A stretch of 64,000 nucleotides of DNA from positions 124,001 to 188,000 of the forward strand of contig DASZUG010000061.1 of NCBI GenBank assembly GCA_035547755.1. Reading direction: 5' to 3'. A program made the position numbers and the translations under genes. Shown here one piece after another: positions 1-7,780 of this stretch; within the stretch, counting starts at the first letter, position 1; each line of letters opens with the position of its first letter. The DNA is from Mesorhizobium_L sp035547755 (GTDB lineage: Bacteria > Pseudomonadota > Alphaproteobacteria > Rhizobiales > Rhizobiaceae). The notes beneath the pieces are model-generated. The model did no database searches, was not told where the DNA came from, and saw only the letters and a list, made by a program, of their open reading frames with translations.

Positions 1-1122
1 GAAGCGTATGACGTGCCGCACGGTGCGCCCTTCCGCCAGAAGATCGAACCCTTCATTGATCCCGTCCAGTGTGCCGGTGCTGGTCAGCAATTGATCGACC
101 GGCAGGCGGCCTCTCTCATAAAGCCTGATGTAGCGCGGGATGTCGCGCGAGGGCACGCCGCCGCCGAGATAGCTGCCGCGCAAAATGCGTTCCTCGGCGA
201 CGAGCCCGACCTGCTGGACGGAAAATTTCGCCGCAGGATTGGCAAGGCTCGCCGTCACCGTCTGGCCGCCGCGCCGGGTGATCTGATAGGCGAGGTCGAG
301 CGCGGGAATGACGCCAGCCGTCTCGACGACGACATCGGCGCCGCCCTTCGTCTCCTCCCTGATGAGCACCGCCGCGCCCTCCGCGCGCGAATTGTAGGTC
401 GCCGTGGCGCCCAGCCTTTCGGCGAAGGCGAGCTTTCCTTCGTCGATATCGATGGCGATGACATCAGCCGCTCCGGCCGCGAGCGCGCCCAGCACCGCCG
501 ACAGGCCGACGCCGCCCAGGCCCACCACCGCGACGCTCTGCCCCGGCTTCACCGCCGCCGTGTTGACGACGGCCCCGACGCCGGTCAGCACGGCGCAGCC
601 GAAAAGCGCCGCTTTCTCCAGCGGAAAATCCCGGTCGATTTTCACCAGCGACCGCCTCGAGACCACAGCATATTCGCCGAAGGCGGATACGCCGATATGG
701 TGGCTGACCGGCGCGCCCTTCAGTCTGATGCGACGGCCGCCGCCCAAAAGTTCGCCGGCGGCATTGGCTCTCGCGCCGGGTTCACAGAGCGCCGGCCGCC
801 CCTCGGCGCAGGGGCCGCAATGGCCGCAGGAGGGAACGAACACCATGATGACATGATCGCCCGGCACGAGGTCGTCGACGCCCTCGCCGCATATCTCGAC
901 CACGCCGGAGGCCTCGTGACCGAGCGCCATCGGCACGGGCCTCGGACGATCGCCATTGATTACCGAAAGATCGGAATGACAAAGGCCAGCCGCAGCGATC
1001 CTGACCAGGACCTCGCCATAGCCGGGCTCGTCGAGGTCCACCTCCTCGATCGAAAGCGGGCGTGATGTGGCGTAGGGCCTCTCATGGGGAAAGGAATGCA
1101 AAACGGCGGCGCGTGTCTTCAT
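1..1122 (-). CDS. Zinc-dependent alcohol dehydrogenase (MDR family), 3' end cut by window edge
   Basis: Reading from the ATG at 1122, 374 codons are open to base 1 with no stop, so the gene leaves the window. It is probably almost complete, because the visible end (EGRTVRHVIRF) is where this family normally stops. Seen: a catalytic-zinc cysteine in AAGLCHSD, GHEASGVV, the four-cysteine structural zinc lobe CGHCGPC followed seven residues later by another Cys, and a Rossmann GLGGVG motif. This is the class-III-like medium-chain dehydrogenase layout, which oxidises alcohols or S-hydroxymethyl-thiol adducts with NAD(P). GGGAGGAG precedes the start. It follows the amino acid ABC operon on the same strand with a 59-base gap and may be its last gene. 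The substrate cannot be told from sequence. Confidence 0.9.
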   Translation of the reverse strand, partial: MKTRAAVLHSFPHERPYATSRPLSIEEVDLDEPGYGEVLVRIAAAGLCHSDLSVINGDRPRPVPMALGHEASGVVEICGEGVDDLVPGDHVIMVFVPSCGHCGPCAEGRPALCEPGARANAAGELLGGGRRIRLKGAPVSHHIGVSAFGEYAVVSRRSLVKIDRDFPLEKAALFGCAVLTGVGAVVNTAAVKPGQSVAVVGLGGVGLSAVLGALAAGAADVIAIDIDEGKLAFAERLGATATYNSRAEGAAVLIREETKGGADVVVETAGVIPALDLAYQITRRGGQTVTASLANPAAKFSVQQVGLVAEERILRGSYLGGGVPSRDIPRYIRLYERGRLPVDQLLTSTGTLDGINEGFDLLAEGRTVRHVIRF

Positions 1123-1181
1123 ATTCTCCTCCCGGCGGACATCTCCACCTCAAGTCTGAAATGATTCTACCCCGCCTGCGC

Positions 1182-1955
1182 TCACGCAATTTGCCCGAGG
1201 AAGGTGCGTGTGCGCTGATGCTGCGGGTTCTGGAAGAATTCCTCTGGCGGCGCCACCTCGACGATTTCGCCGCGATCCATGAAGATGACGCGGTCGGCGA
1301 CGCTGCGGGCGAAGCTCATTTCATGCGTGACGCAGAGCATCGTCATGCCTTCATCAGCGAGATCGATCATCGTGTCGAGCACTTCCTTGACCATTTCGGG
1401 ATCGAGCGCTGAGGTCGGTTCGTCGAAGAGCATCACCTTCGGGTTCATGCAAAGCGCCCGGGCGATCGCCACGCGCTGCTGCTGACCGCCGGAAAGCTGC
1501 GCCGGATATTTGTCGGCCTGTTCGGGGATGCGCACGCGATCGAGGAAGCGGCGCGCCGTCGCTTCTGCCTCTTCGCGCCTGACGCCGCGGACCTTGAGCG
1601 GCGCAAGCGTGCAGTTCTGCAGCACTGTCATATGCGGGAAGAGGTTGAAATGCTGGAACACCATGCCGACCTCCTGGCGGATCGCATCGATGTTCCTGCG
1701 GCCGGAAAGCTCTATCCCATCGACCGCGATACGGCCCTTCTGGATGGTCTCGAGCTGATTGATGCAGCGGATCAGCGTCGATTTGCCGGAGCCCGACGGC
1801 CCGCAGATGACGATGCGCTCGCCGCCGCCGACCGTCAGATTGACATTTTTGAGGGCCTGGAAGGCGCCATACCATTTATCGACGCCTTCCATGACGACGG
1901 CGGGTTTGCCGTCGCTTCGCGGTGAAGACTTTCCGTTTGCGGATTCGCTCGCCAT
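1182..1955 (-). CDS. Polar amino acid ABC transporter, ATP-binding protein
   Basis: Cytoplasmic ATPase of a polar amino acid uptake (PAAT/GlnQ-type) importer. Visible: Walker A GPSGSGKST, Q-loop VFQHFNLFPH, signature LSGGQQQR, Walker B VMLFDEPTSALDPE and switch histidine in CVTHEM. The phrase NLFPHMTVLQN is characteristic of amino acid family ATPases. The start at 1955 is preferred over a longer upstream reading because AAAGAGG lies just before it and the family begins near here; the product is 257 residues. It is the fourth gene of the permease-permease-binding protein-ATPase operon, 22 bases after the binding protein gene. Confidence 0.93.
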   Translation of the reverse strand: MASESANGKSSPRSDGKPAVVMEGVDKWYGAFQALKNVNLTVGGGERIVICGPSGSGKSTLIRCINQLETIQKGRIAVDGIELSGRRNIDAIRQEVGMVFQHFNLFPHMTVLQNCTLAPLKVRGVRREEAEATARRFLDRVRIPEQADKYPAQLSGGQQQRVAIARALCMNPKVMLFDEPTSALDPEMVKEVLDTMIDLADEGMTMLCVTHEMSFARSVADRVIFMDRGEIVEVAPPEEFFQNPQHQRTRTFLGQIA

Positions 1956-1977
1956 CGCGAAGGCCCTCTTTCCCCGC

Positions 1978-2805
1978 TTATTTGCCCGAAAGCGCCGACT
2001 TCGCCGTCGTCGTTTTGATGACGTCCGGCATCGGCTCGCCCAACCATTTCTCATGGATCTTGTTGAGTTCGCCATCATCCTCGACATGCTTGATAAACGC
2101 GTTGATCTTGGCGAGCAGCTGATCCGAGCCCGGCTTCACGGCGACGCCCTGGACCTGGTTCGCAAGCTGTATCTTCTTGTCGAACTTGCCGGGCGCGGCC
2201 TTGTTGATCTGCAGGATCACCGTGTTGGAGCAGCCGATCAGCTGCGTCTGGCCGGAGAGCAGCGCCTGGACCGCGCTCGCGTCGGAATCGAACCGCCTTA
2301 TATTGGCGTCCTTCGGCGCGATCTTGCTGATCGCGGCATCCTGCGTGCTGGCGCGCGCGACGGCGATCGTCTTGCCGGAAAGGTCGGCAGGCTTCGAAAC
2401 CTTGAGGTCCTTCGGGCCATAGACGGAGATCGTGATCGCCGCATAGGGGTTCGAGAAGTCCACCTTCTTGGCGCGCTGCGCCGTGATACCCAGTGAGGCG
2501 ACGAGCACGTCGACCTGGCCGGAAAGGAGATAGGGGACGCGGTTCGGGCCGGTGACGGGCACGAGATTCAGCTTCACGTTCAGATATTTTGCGAGCAGCT
2601 TGGCGACATCGGCGTCGTAACCATCCGGCTTGTTCTGCTCGTTCATGATGCCGTAGGGCGGGAAATCCACGAGCATGCCGACATTGATCGTGCCCTTCTT
2701 CTCAATCTGCTGGAGCGAGGCGGCGTCGGCGGTCGCGGTTCCGGCCGCGGCCATCAGGCTCAGCCCCAGCACCGCCATGGCGGCCTTCTTCAAGAGGTTC
2801 TTCAT
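1978..2805 (-). CDS. Polar amino acid ABC transporter, periplasmic substrate-binding protein
   Basis: 275 residues. A Sec signal peptide (MKNLLKKAAMAVLGLSLMAA, cleavage near ATADA) is followed by a family-3 solute-binding fold: INVGMLVDFPPYGIMNEQNKPDGYDADVAKLL at the N-terminus and the conserved DVLVASLGIT..RAKKVDFSNPY stretch that lines the ligand site. It captures an amino acid in the periplasm for the two permeases encoded upstream. GGGAGAAGGAA before 2805 sets the start; a long upstream extension in the same frame lies inside the permease gene and is rejected. Ligand specificity is unknown. Confidence 0.93.
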   Translation of the reverse strand: MKNLLKKAAMAVLGLSLMAAAGTATADAASLQQIEKKGTINVGMLVDFPPYGIMNEQNKPDGYDADVAKLLAKYLNVKLNLVPVTGPNRVPYLLSGQVDVLVASLGITAQRAKKVDFSNPYAAITISVYGPKDLKVSKPADLSGKTIAVARASTQDAAISKIAPKDANIRRFDSDASAVQALLSGQTQLIGCSNTVILQINKAAPGKFDKKIQLANQVQGVAVKPGSDQLLAKINAFIKHVEDDGELNKIHEKWLGEPMPDVIKTTTAKSALSGK

Positions 2806-2849
2806 TTCCTTCTCCCTTTTGTTGCAGCCGGACCGAATGCCCGGCCCGG

Positions 2850-3506
2850 TCAGCGCGTGGTTGCCCGAGCGAATTTGCGCTCCATCCGCTGCGCCAACAG
2901 CGACAGCGGCCAGCACATGATGAAATAGAGCGCGGCGACGATGCTGAAGACGAGAAACGGACGAAACGTCGCGTTGTTGATGATTTGCCCTTCGCGCGTC
3001 AGTTCGACGAAGCCGATGATCGATGTCAGCGACGTTTCCTTGATTAGCTGGACGAGAAAGCCGACCGTCGGCGCGACCGCGATGCGCGCGGCCTGCGGTA
3101 GGATGACATAGCGCATCCGGTTCATGTAGCGCAGGCCGAGCGCGGTGGCAGCCTCGCTCTGGCCAGGCGGCACCGCCTCGATGCAGCCGCGCCAGATCTC
3201 GCCGAGATAAGCGCTGGCATGCGCCGTCAGCGCGATCGTCGCGGCGATCCACGGATTGATGTTGTAGCCGAAGATCGTCATGCCGAAATAGGCGAGGAAA
3301 AGCTGCATCAGGAGCGGCGTGCCCTGGAAGACACGGATGAAGGCGATCATCACGCCGCGCCCGATGCGGCTGTCCGATGTTCTGAGCAGCGCTACGATCA
3401 GGCCACCGATGCCGCCGCCGACGAAGGCGATTGCCGAAAGCGCGAGCGTCCAGCGGATGGCGAAGACGATGATCTCGAACTCGTTCCAGCCGAATTGGCG
3501 TATCAT
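2850..3506 (-). CDS. Polar amino acid ABC transporter, permease (second subunit)
   Basis: 218-residue inner-membrane protein of the HisM/GlnP family. Several hydrophobic segments are visible, with FQGTPLLMQLFLAYFG (the conserved N-terminal family motif) and the cytoplasmic EAA loop EAATALGLRYMNRMRYVILPQAAR that contacts the ATPase. It starts 12 bases after the first permease gene and is therefore translationally close to it; the two would form a heterodimeric channel. No anomaly seen. Confidence 0.92.
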   Translation of the reverse strand: MIRQFGWNEFEIIVFAIRWTLALSAIAFVGGGIGGLIVALLRTSDSRIGRGVMIAFIRVFQGTPLLMQLFLAYFGMTIFGYNINPWIAATIALTAHASAYLGEIWRGCIEAVPPGQSEAATALGLRYMNRMRYVILPQAARIAVAPTVGFLVQLIKETSLTSIIGFVELTREGQIINNATFRPFLVFSIVAALYFIMCWPLSLLAQRMERKFARATTR

Positions 3507-3518
3507 CCTGCCCGCCTC

Positions 3519-4187
3519 CTACCGGCTCAACGGATAGCGGAAGGCCGCCCGCTGGATGAGCGTGAAGATGGCGGACAGCGCCGAAGACATGACGAGATAC
3601 ATCGCGGTGACGACGAGATAGACCTCGAAGCTCGCGAATGTCTGCGATTGCACATCATTGCCGGCAGCGGCAAGATCGTTGGCTGAGATGACCGAGACGA
3701 CGCTCGACGTCAGCATCAGGAAGATGAACTGGCTGGTCAGCGCCGGATAGACGGTCCGCAATGACGGCTTCAGGATGATGTAGCGGAAAATCTGGTGGGG
3801 TTTCAGCCCGAGCGCGATGCCGGCCTCGATCTGGCCGCGCTGGATCGATTCGATGCCGGCCCGGATGATCTCGGTGCCATAGGCCCCGACATTGACGACG
3901 AGAGCGATCAAGGCGGCGGTGTCCGGCTGGAACGAGAGGCCGACGACCGGAAGGCCGAAATAGATGAAGAATATCTGGACGAGGAACGGCGTGTTGCGGA
4001 TCGCCTCGACATAGATGTTGATAAGCCAGCGGAGCGGCTTGATGCGGGATGTCTTGCCCGCAGCGCACAGAACCGAGACGACGAGCCCGATGACCATTGC
4101 GCCGCAGGAGAGTTCCATCGTGACCGCGGCGCCCGCCAGAAGGTGGCCGAAAGATGCAAAGACAGGGGCGAAATTGAAGTCGTACAA
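3519..4187 (-). CDS. Polar amino acid ABC transporter, permease (first subunit)
   Basis: 222-residue HisQ/GlnP-type permease, first gene of the importer operon. The family motif RNTPFLVQIFFIYFGLP and the EAA loop EAGIALGLKPHQIFRYIILKPSLR are present, with about five hydrophobic spans. The start at 4187 lies about 40 bases downstream of an inverted repeat (4226-4245) that may be an operator. Order on the minus strand is permease, permease, binding protein, ATPase, alcohol dehydrogenase. Confidence 0.92.
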   Translation of the reverse strand: MYDFNFAPVFASFGHLLAGAAVTMELSCGAMVIGLVVSVLCAAGKTSRIKPLRWLINIYVEAIRNTPFLVQIFFIYFGLPVVGLSFQPDTAALIALVVNVGAYGTEIIRAGIESIQRGQIEAGIALGLKPHQIFRYIILKPSLRTVYPALTSQFIFLMLTSSVVSVISANDLAAAGNDVQSQTFASFEVYLVVTAMYLVMSSALSAIFTLIQRAAFRYPLSR

Positions 4188-4225
4188 GCCTCCTCCTCAA
4201 GGTAGTACGATTGTCACCCATGTCT

Positions 4226-4245
4226 TAGGTACGTCGCGTTACCTA
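4226..4245. promoter_or_regulatory. Inverted repeat upstream of amino acid ABC operon
   Basis: TAGGTA and TACCTA flank an 8-base centre, ending about 40 bases before the first permease start. Size and position suit a dimeric repressor or activator site (GntR- or LysR-like); the regulator is not identified and the assignment is inference. Confidence 0.35.
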
Positions 4246-4270
4246 TGTCTCCGGGCCGGACAAAGAAAAT

Positions 4271-4347
4271 TGGTACGGTTGGGTGGAGTTGAACCACCGA
4301 CCTCAGGAGCCACAATCCTGCGCTCTAACCAACTGAGCTACAACCGC
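4271..4347 (-). tRNA. tRNA-His (GTG)
   Basis: 77 bases on the minus strand including an encoded CCA. Arms read directly: acceptor GCGGTTG paired with CAACCGT (G1:U72), D-arm GCTCAGTTGGTTAGAGC, anticodon stem CAGGA/TCCTG with loop TTGTGGC giving anticodon GTG, and T-loop GTTCAACTC. The discriminator base is A73 and there is no extra 5' G opposite it. That is the known alphaproteobacterial deviation, in which tRNA-His lacks the otherwise near-universal G(-1). Confidence 0.97.
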
Positions 4348-4520
4348 ATGCGCTGGGCGTTGGTGTCATTAAGCGGAATGCACGCCATTTTCAAGCCCAT
4401 CCCGATCGTGATGTTGACGAAAACCGGGTTTTCGACGCCAGCACGGAAGATGGCCATCATCGGGCCATCGAGAAGCGGCGCGCGAAGCCGGGCAAGGGCA
4501 TCGCCAATCTCTGTCTCTCA

Positions 4521-5099
4521 TCAATCGGCCTTCCCAAATGGAACGCAGAAACTTCTGATGCGCCAGCGTTTACCGTCGCCGCGCAACTCGGCGACCGAAA
4601 GCGGTGCGGCATCGAGCAGCCAGAAAGAACGGAACGGCGCGCCGAGACTGCCCGCGATGGCAGCGCGGATGACGGCTGCATGCGTCACGGCGACGATCCG
4701 CCTCTCGCGGCCATTCTGCGCGTCGAGCCATGCCGCGACTCGACCATAAAGATCGGCGAGCGTCTCTCCTCCGTGCGGCGCCGCTTCAGGATCGGATAGC
4801 CATTCCGACACGGCTTCCGGCTCTTGCTCCTCCAGATCGGCCAGCCGCCGCCCTGCCCAACGTCCGCAATTCCAGTCGGCAAGCGCCCCCTCCTCGCCGA
4901 CCTCCTGCGACAGGATTTCGGCCGTCTGCCGCGCCGCGAGCGACGGCGCCGCCAGGAACCTGCCGGAAAGCCCTCCGTGCTTCGCCAATTCCACGACTGC
5001 GGCGAGCGCGCGGGTTTCCAGCGGTTCGTCGCGCGGAAAAGCAGCCGCCTTCGTCGCCGCGGTTGCGCCGGCGCAAACGAGTGTCAGCCTTGTGTGCAT
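4521..5099 (-). CDS. Degenerate histidine phosphatase family protein, divergent from cbtBA
   Basis: 192 residues from the ATG at 5099. The fold is that of the phosphoglycerate mutase/CobC-like histidine phosphatases: a 'SLAARQTAEIL' helix, a 'HGGETLADLYGRVAAWL' segment and the second catalytic histidine in AVTHAAVIRAA. The first motif, normally RHG with the phosphorylated histidine, reads LVCAGAT here, so the nucleophilic histidine is replaced by alanine. Relatives are often found beside cobalt transport genes, consistent with a cobalamin connection (CobC removes the alpha-ribazole phosphate), but this copy may be catalytically dead. It is transcribed away from the riboswitch, with its start about 70 bases from the riboswitch 5' side. 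A longer start at 5183 would run into the riboswitch region and is not favoured. Confidence 0.8.
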   Translation of the reverse strand: MHTRLTLVCAGATAATKAAAFPRDEPLETRALAAVVELAKHGGLSGRFLAAPSLAARQTAEILSQEVGEEGALADWNCGRWAGRRLADLEEQEPEAVSEWLSDPEAAPHGGETLADLYGRVAAWLDAQNGRERRIVAVTHAAVIRAAIAGSLGAPFRSFWLLDAAPLSVAELRGDGKRWRIRSFCVPFGKAD

Positions 5100-5169
5100 T
5101 TTCCCCCTTCGCAATTTCCGCCGCCGGGAAAGCCATTTTTTCGTCACATTGACAAAGCGTCCGGCCGCC

Positions 5170-5305
5170 GATACCGTCACCATCGATGCGTGTGAGGAAG
5201 CCGGTGGAAATCCGGCGCGGTCGCGCCACTGTGATCGGCCTCGACAAGGCTGGAAGTCAGACCCTCACCCCGTATCGCACTTCTGTCAACGGGACGCGTA
5301 ATCCC
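5170..5305 (+). promoter_or_regulatory. Cobalamin (B12) riboswitch upstream of cbtB
   Basis: The B12 element core is readable: GCCGGTGGAAATCCGGC hairpin, then the near-invariant GCCACTGTGA box at about 5227-5238, then GGCTGGAAGTCAGACCCT. The cbtB ribosome binding site (CAGGAG) lies just after the element, so adenosylcobalamin binding is expected to shut off expression of cobalt uptake genes. Edges are approximate, since I cannot run a covariance model. Confidence 0.93.
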
Positions 5306-5319
5306 AGGAGAAATTTCAT

Positions 5320-5529
5320 ATGTCGAGCATTGCACTCAACCCAGGCGCCCGTCCAACCTCGATCCCGGTCGGCGAAATCCTGCCTTGGGCCATTTTTGGT
5401 GGCCTTCTCCTGCTTCTGGCGATCTATTTCATCGGCGCGGAAGAGGGCGCGACGTCGCTCATTCGCGGCATGTATGTGCATGAATTCGTGCATGACGGCC
5501 GCCACCTTCTCGGTTTTCCCTGCCATTAA
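5320..5529 (+). CDS. cbtB: CbtB, small subunit of cobalt transporter
   Basis: 69 residues with one transmembrane helix (about 21-41) and the diagnostic C-terminal metal-binding cluster HEFVHDGRHLLGFPCH, with four histidines and one cysteine. CbtB accompanies CbtA in B12-regulated cobalt uptake of proteobacteria that lack CbiMNQO. AGGAG lies about 8 bases upstream of the ATG. cbtA follows 13 bases later. Confidence 0.95.
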   Translation: MSSIALNPGARPTSIPVGEILPWAIFGGLLLLLAIYFIGAEEGATSLIRGMYVHEFVHDGRHLLGFPCH

Positions 5530-5542
5530 GGGAATCTGAAAA

Positions 5543-6286
5543 ATGGTTGGAAACCTCCTGCTGCGCGGGATGCTGGTCGGCGTCTTCGCAGGCCTTCTGG
5601 CGTTCGCCTTTGCAAGGACATTCGGTGAACCGCAGGTCGATCGCGCCATCGCCTTCGAGGAACAGTTGGACGCAGCGAAAGGCGAAGCGCCGGAACCCGA
5701 ACTGGTGAGCCGTGAGACGCAGGCCGGACTTGGCCTCTTCACGGGCGTCATCGTCTATGGCGCCGCGCTTGGCGGCCTGTTTTCTCTCGTTTTCGCCTAT
5801 GCGTATGGCCGCGTCAGCGCGCTTGGCGTTCGCGCGACTTCCGCGCTTGTCGCTTTGGCGGGTTTTGTCGCCGTCGTGCTCGTCCCCTTCATCAAATATC
5901 CGGCAAACCCGCCCTCTGTCGGCAATCCGGAGACGATCGGGCCACGAACGGCGTTGTTCTTCATCATGCTGGTCCTGTCGATCGCGGTGATGGTCTTCGC
6001 GATATGGCTGGCGCGGCGGTTGCGCGCAAGATATGGCGACTGGAACGCGGTCCTCATCGCGGGCGCAGCTTTCATTATCATCGTGGCGGTCATCCAACTC
6101 GTTCTTCCTGCCATCGACGAGGTGCCGGAAAACTTCTCGGCGGTCGTTCTTTGGCGCTTCCGCGTCGCATCGCTCGGTATCCAACTGATATTGTGGGCGA
6201 CGATCGGCCTCCTCTTCGGCGGCCTGACTGAAAAGAGCTTTGCAGGACGCTTCGCCCCGAAACCAGCGCGACCGGCGCTGCGATAA
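5543..6286 (+). CDS. cbtA: CbtA, cobalt transporter membrane subunit
   Basis: 247 residues with about five hydrophobic helices, beginning MVGNLLLRGMLVGVFAGLLA, the usual CbtA N-terminus. The loop FGEPQVDRAIAFEEQ and the later PFIKYPANPPSVGNPETIG are CbtA-family hallmarks. It carries cobalt across the inner membrane for cobalamin synthesis, with CbtB presumed to be the metal-binding partner. Its stop codon overlaps the next gene (TAATG), indicating translational coupling and one B12-controlled transcript. Confidence 0.95.
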   Translation: MVGNLLLRGMLVGVFAGLLAFAFARTFGEPQVDRAIAFEEQLDAAKGEAPEPELVSRETQAGLGLFTGVIVYGAALGGLFSLVFAYAYGRVSALGVRATSALVALAGFVAVVLVPFIKYPANPPSVGNPETIGPRTALFFIMLVLSIAVMVFAIWLARRLRARYGDWNAVLIAGAAFIIIVAVIQLVLPAIDEVPENFSAVVLWRFRVASLGIQLILWATIGLLFGGLTEKSFAGRFAPKPARPALR

Positions 6287-6930
6287 TGCAAGGCAAAACC
6301 GGCAGGAGGCGGTTTCTTCCCGCCTTCCGCCTCGCCCTTTTTTCAGCGTTTTTCCTTTTGCCGCTGGGCAACAGTGCCGATGCGCATTCGAGCGCCCCCG
6401 TCGGCCCGACATCCGGCATTTCCATTCCGAGCCTCGACCATGGGCAGATGGCTGTCATTGCTCGGTATCGCCACCGGATCGTCGCTCTCGCCGGCCGGCA
6501 GATCCGAACGGACGAGACGCTGCGGCGGCTTCTCAACTACGCCAACATCCAGTTCACCTATTGCCTGTGGGGCCTTGTCCCGGGCAGCGTCGGCGACGAA
6601 GGCAGCCCTTTCAACGAATGCAGCCATGCCTACCTCGCCGCGATCCATGCTCTTCTCGTCCATCTCCAGCGAATGGACCATAATGGCGAAGAAATCGGTC
6701 GCCTGGTCTCGGACATCGATGCGGATATGGTCCGCAACCGGACATCCTTCGTGCTCTGCCGTTACAGCGGCGAGGCTTTCAACACCGCCTCCTTCATAGC
6801 GCCCAATGCCGCCGACATGTTCTCCTATCCGCCGATCCTTGCGGGCTTCGGCATCACGACAATCGTGGTGGCGGGCAGCCTTTTCGGCTCTAAACGTTTG
6901 CTGCGAAGACGCGTCACCAACCAATCCTGA
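6286..6930 (+). CDS. Unknown secreted/membrane-anchored protein in the cbtBA operon
   Basis: 214 residues, not recognised. Seen: a Sec-type signal (a basic start followed by LALFSAFFLLPLGNSADAHS), a globular region with three cysteines (FTYCLWG, FNECSHAYL, FVLCRYS) and a C-terminal transmembrane segment (GFGITTIVVAGSLFG) followed by a basic tail KRLLRRR. It therefore probably sits in the periplasm held by a C-terminal anchor. It overlaps cbtA by one base, so it should be under the same riboswitch; the context suggests a periplasmic role in cobalt or B12 handling, which is inference only. Confidence 0.85.
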   Translation: MQGKTGRRRFLPAFRLALFSAFFLLPLGNSADAHSSAPVGPTSGISIPSLDHGQMAVIARYRHRIVALAGRQIRTDETLRRLLNYANIQFTYCLWGLVPGSVGDEGSPFNECSHAYLAAIHALLVHLQRMDHNGEEIGRLVSDIDADMVRNRTSFVLCRYSGEAFNTASFIAPNAADMFSYPPILAGFGITTIVVAGSLFGSKRLLRRRVTNQS

Positions 6931-7028
6931 GTTGTCTCTTGATCAGGCAGTCCCTCTTGTTCTTCGTTGACTTTGCATCACCTCGCTTTTAATGAACAGC
7001 CGGTCGGAAACCAACTCGAACGGCACTC

Positions 7029-7619
7029 ATGGCGCGCCCGCGGGTCATAGATCAGGATCAGGTGCTCGACGCGGCGGAAGCCGTCGTCGGCCGCAGCGGC
7101 GCCGCGCGCATGACGCTCGATGCCGTTGCGGCGGAAGCCGGGATCGGCAAGGCAAGCGTCGTCTACGATTTCAAATCGAAGCAGAACCTCATCAAGGCGG
7201 TCATCGAGAGAAAGGTCCGGCTGGAGGAGGAGCACATCCGCTCGGCGGTTGAACATCAGGGCTCGCGGCCGAACGCGGAAATGCTGGGGCGCATTGCGGT
7301 GGCATCGGATGCTCCCAACGACGAAACGCGCGCCGTGGCGCTCAATCTGTGCGCGGCGCTGGCGCAGGATGCGGATTTGCGGATTGACCTCAAGCGCTTC
7401 TACGAGGAGCAGATCGCCGCGGTGACCGGTACGGCGGAAAAGCCACGTTTGGCGCTTCTGGCCTTCCTGGCGCTGGAAGGCTTCAAGATGCTGGAATATT
7501 TCGATTTTTATCACTGGCCGGAAGCGGAGCGCGCATCGATCCTCAATGATCTGGCGGCGCTCGCGGCCGGCAGGACGCCGCGGCAGGCGAACACCGAAAA
7601 GGTGGCATCCGCCGCCTGA
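7029..7619 (+). CDS. TetR/AcrR family transcriptional regulator
   Basis: 196 residues with an N-terminal TetR helix-turn-helix: VLDAAEAVVGRSG, MTLDAVAAEAGIGKASVVYDF and FKSKQNLIKAVIERK match the usual helix 1-4 layout. The C-terminal ligand domain is divergent, with FLALEGFKMLEYFDF. It lies 161 bases upstream of the RND pump genes on the same strand. This resembles AmeR-type local repressors of AcrAB-like pumps, so control of the pump is likely but unproven. No strong Shine-Dalgarno precedes the start. Confidence 0.88.
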   Translation: MARPRVIDQDQVLDAAEAVVGRSGAARMTLDAVAAEAGIGKASVVYDFKSKQNLIKAVIERKVRLEEEHIRSAVEHQGSRPNAEMLGRIAVASDAPNDETRAVALNLCAALAQDADLRIDLKRFYEEQIAAVTGTAEKPRLALLAFLALEGFKMLEYFDFYHWPEAERASILNDLAALAAGRTPRQANTEKVASAA

Positions 7620-7720
7620 GCATGATCAATCGGAAAGCGTATCCTCGCCTCCCGATTGGATCATGTTCAGAACACAAAGAGAATATCATGATGCGGTCGG
7701 GGCCGAATGCATCATGATCG
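7618..7720. repeat. Two palindromic intergenic elements between TetR and the RND pump
   Basis: The first runs from about 7620 to 7665: CATGATCAATCGG is mirrored by CCGATTGGATCATG with a single bulge. The second is at about 7689-7718, CATGATGC mirrored by GCATCATG. Elements built on ATCATG ends are common between genes of Hyphomicrobiales. The first could also end the tetR transcript. The RND promoter must lie in the remaining space to 7780. Confidence 0.55.
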
Positions 7721-7780
7721 GGCATCGGGGGAAGACTGACGGCGCGCCGAAAGGCCGCGTGGGTTCTTTTTGGGATTGGT

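Noticed and set aside
13..1065. 350-codon plus-strand open frame at the window start
   Set aside because: Opposite the alcohol dehydrogenase reading, which carries the zinc and Rossmann motifs.
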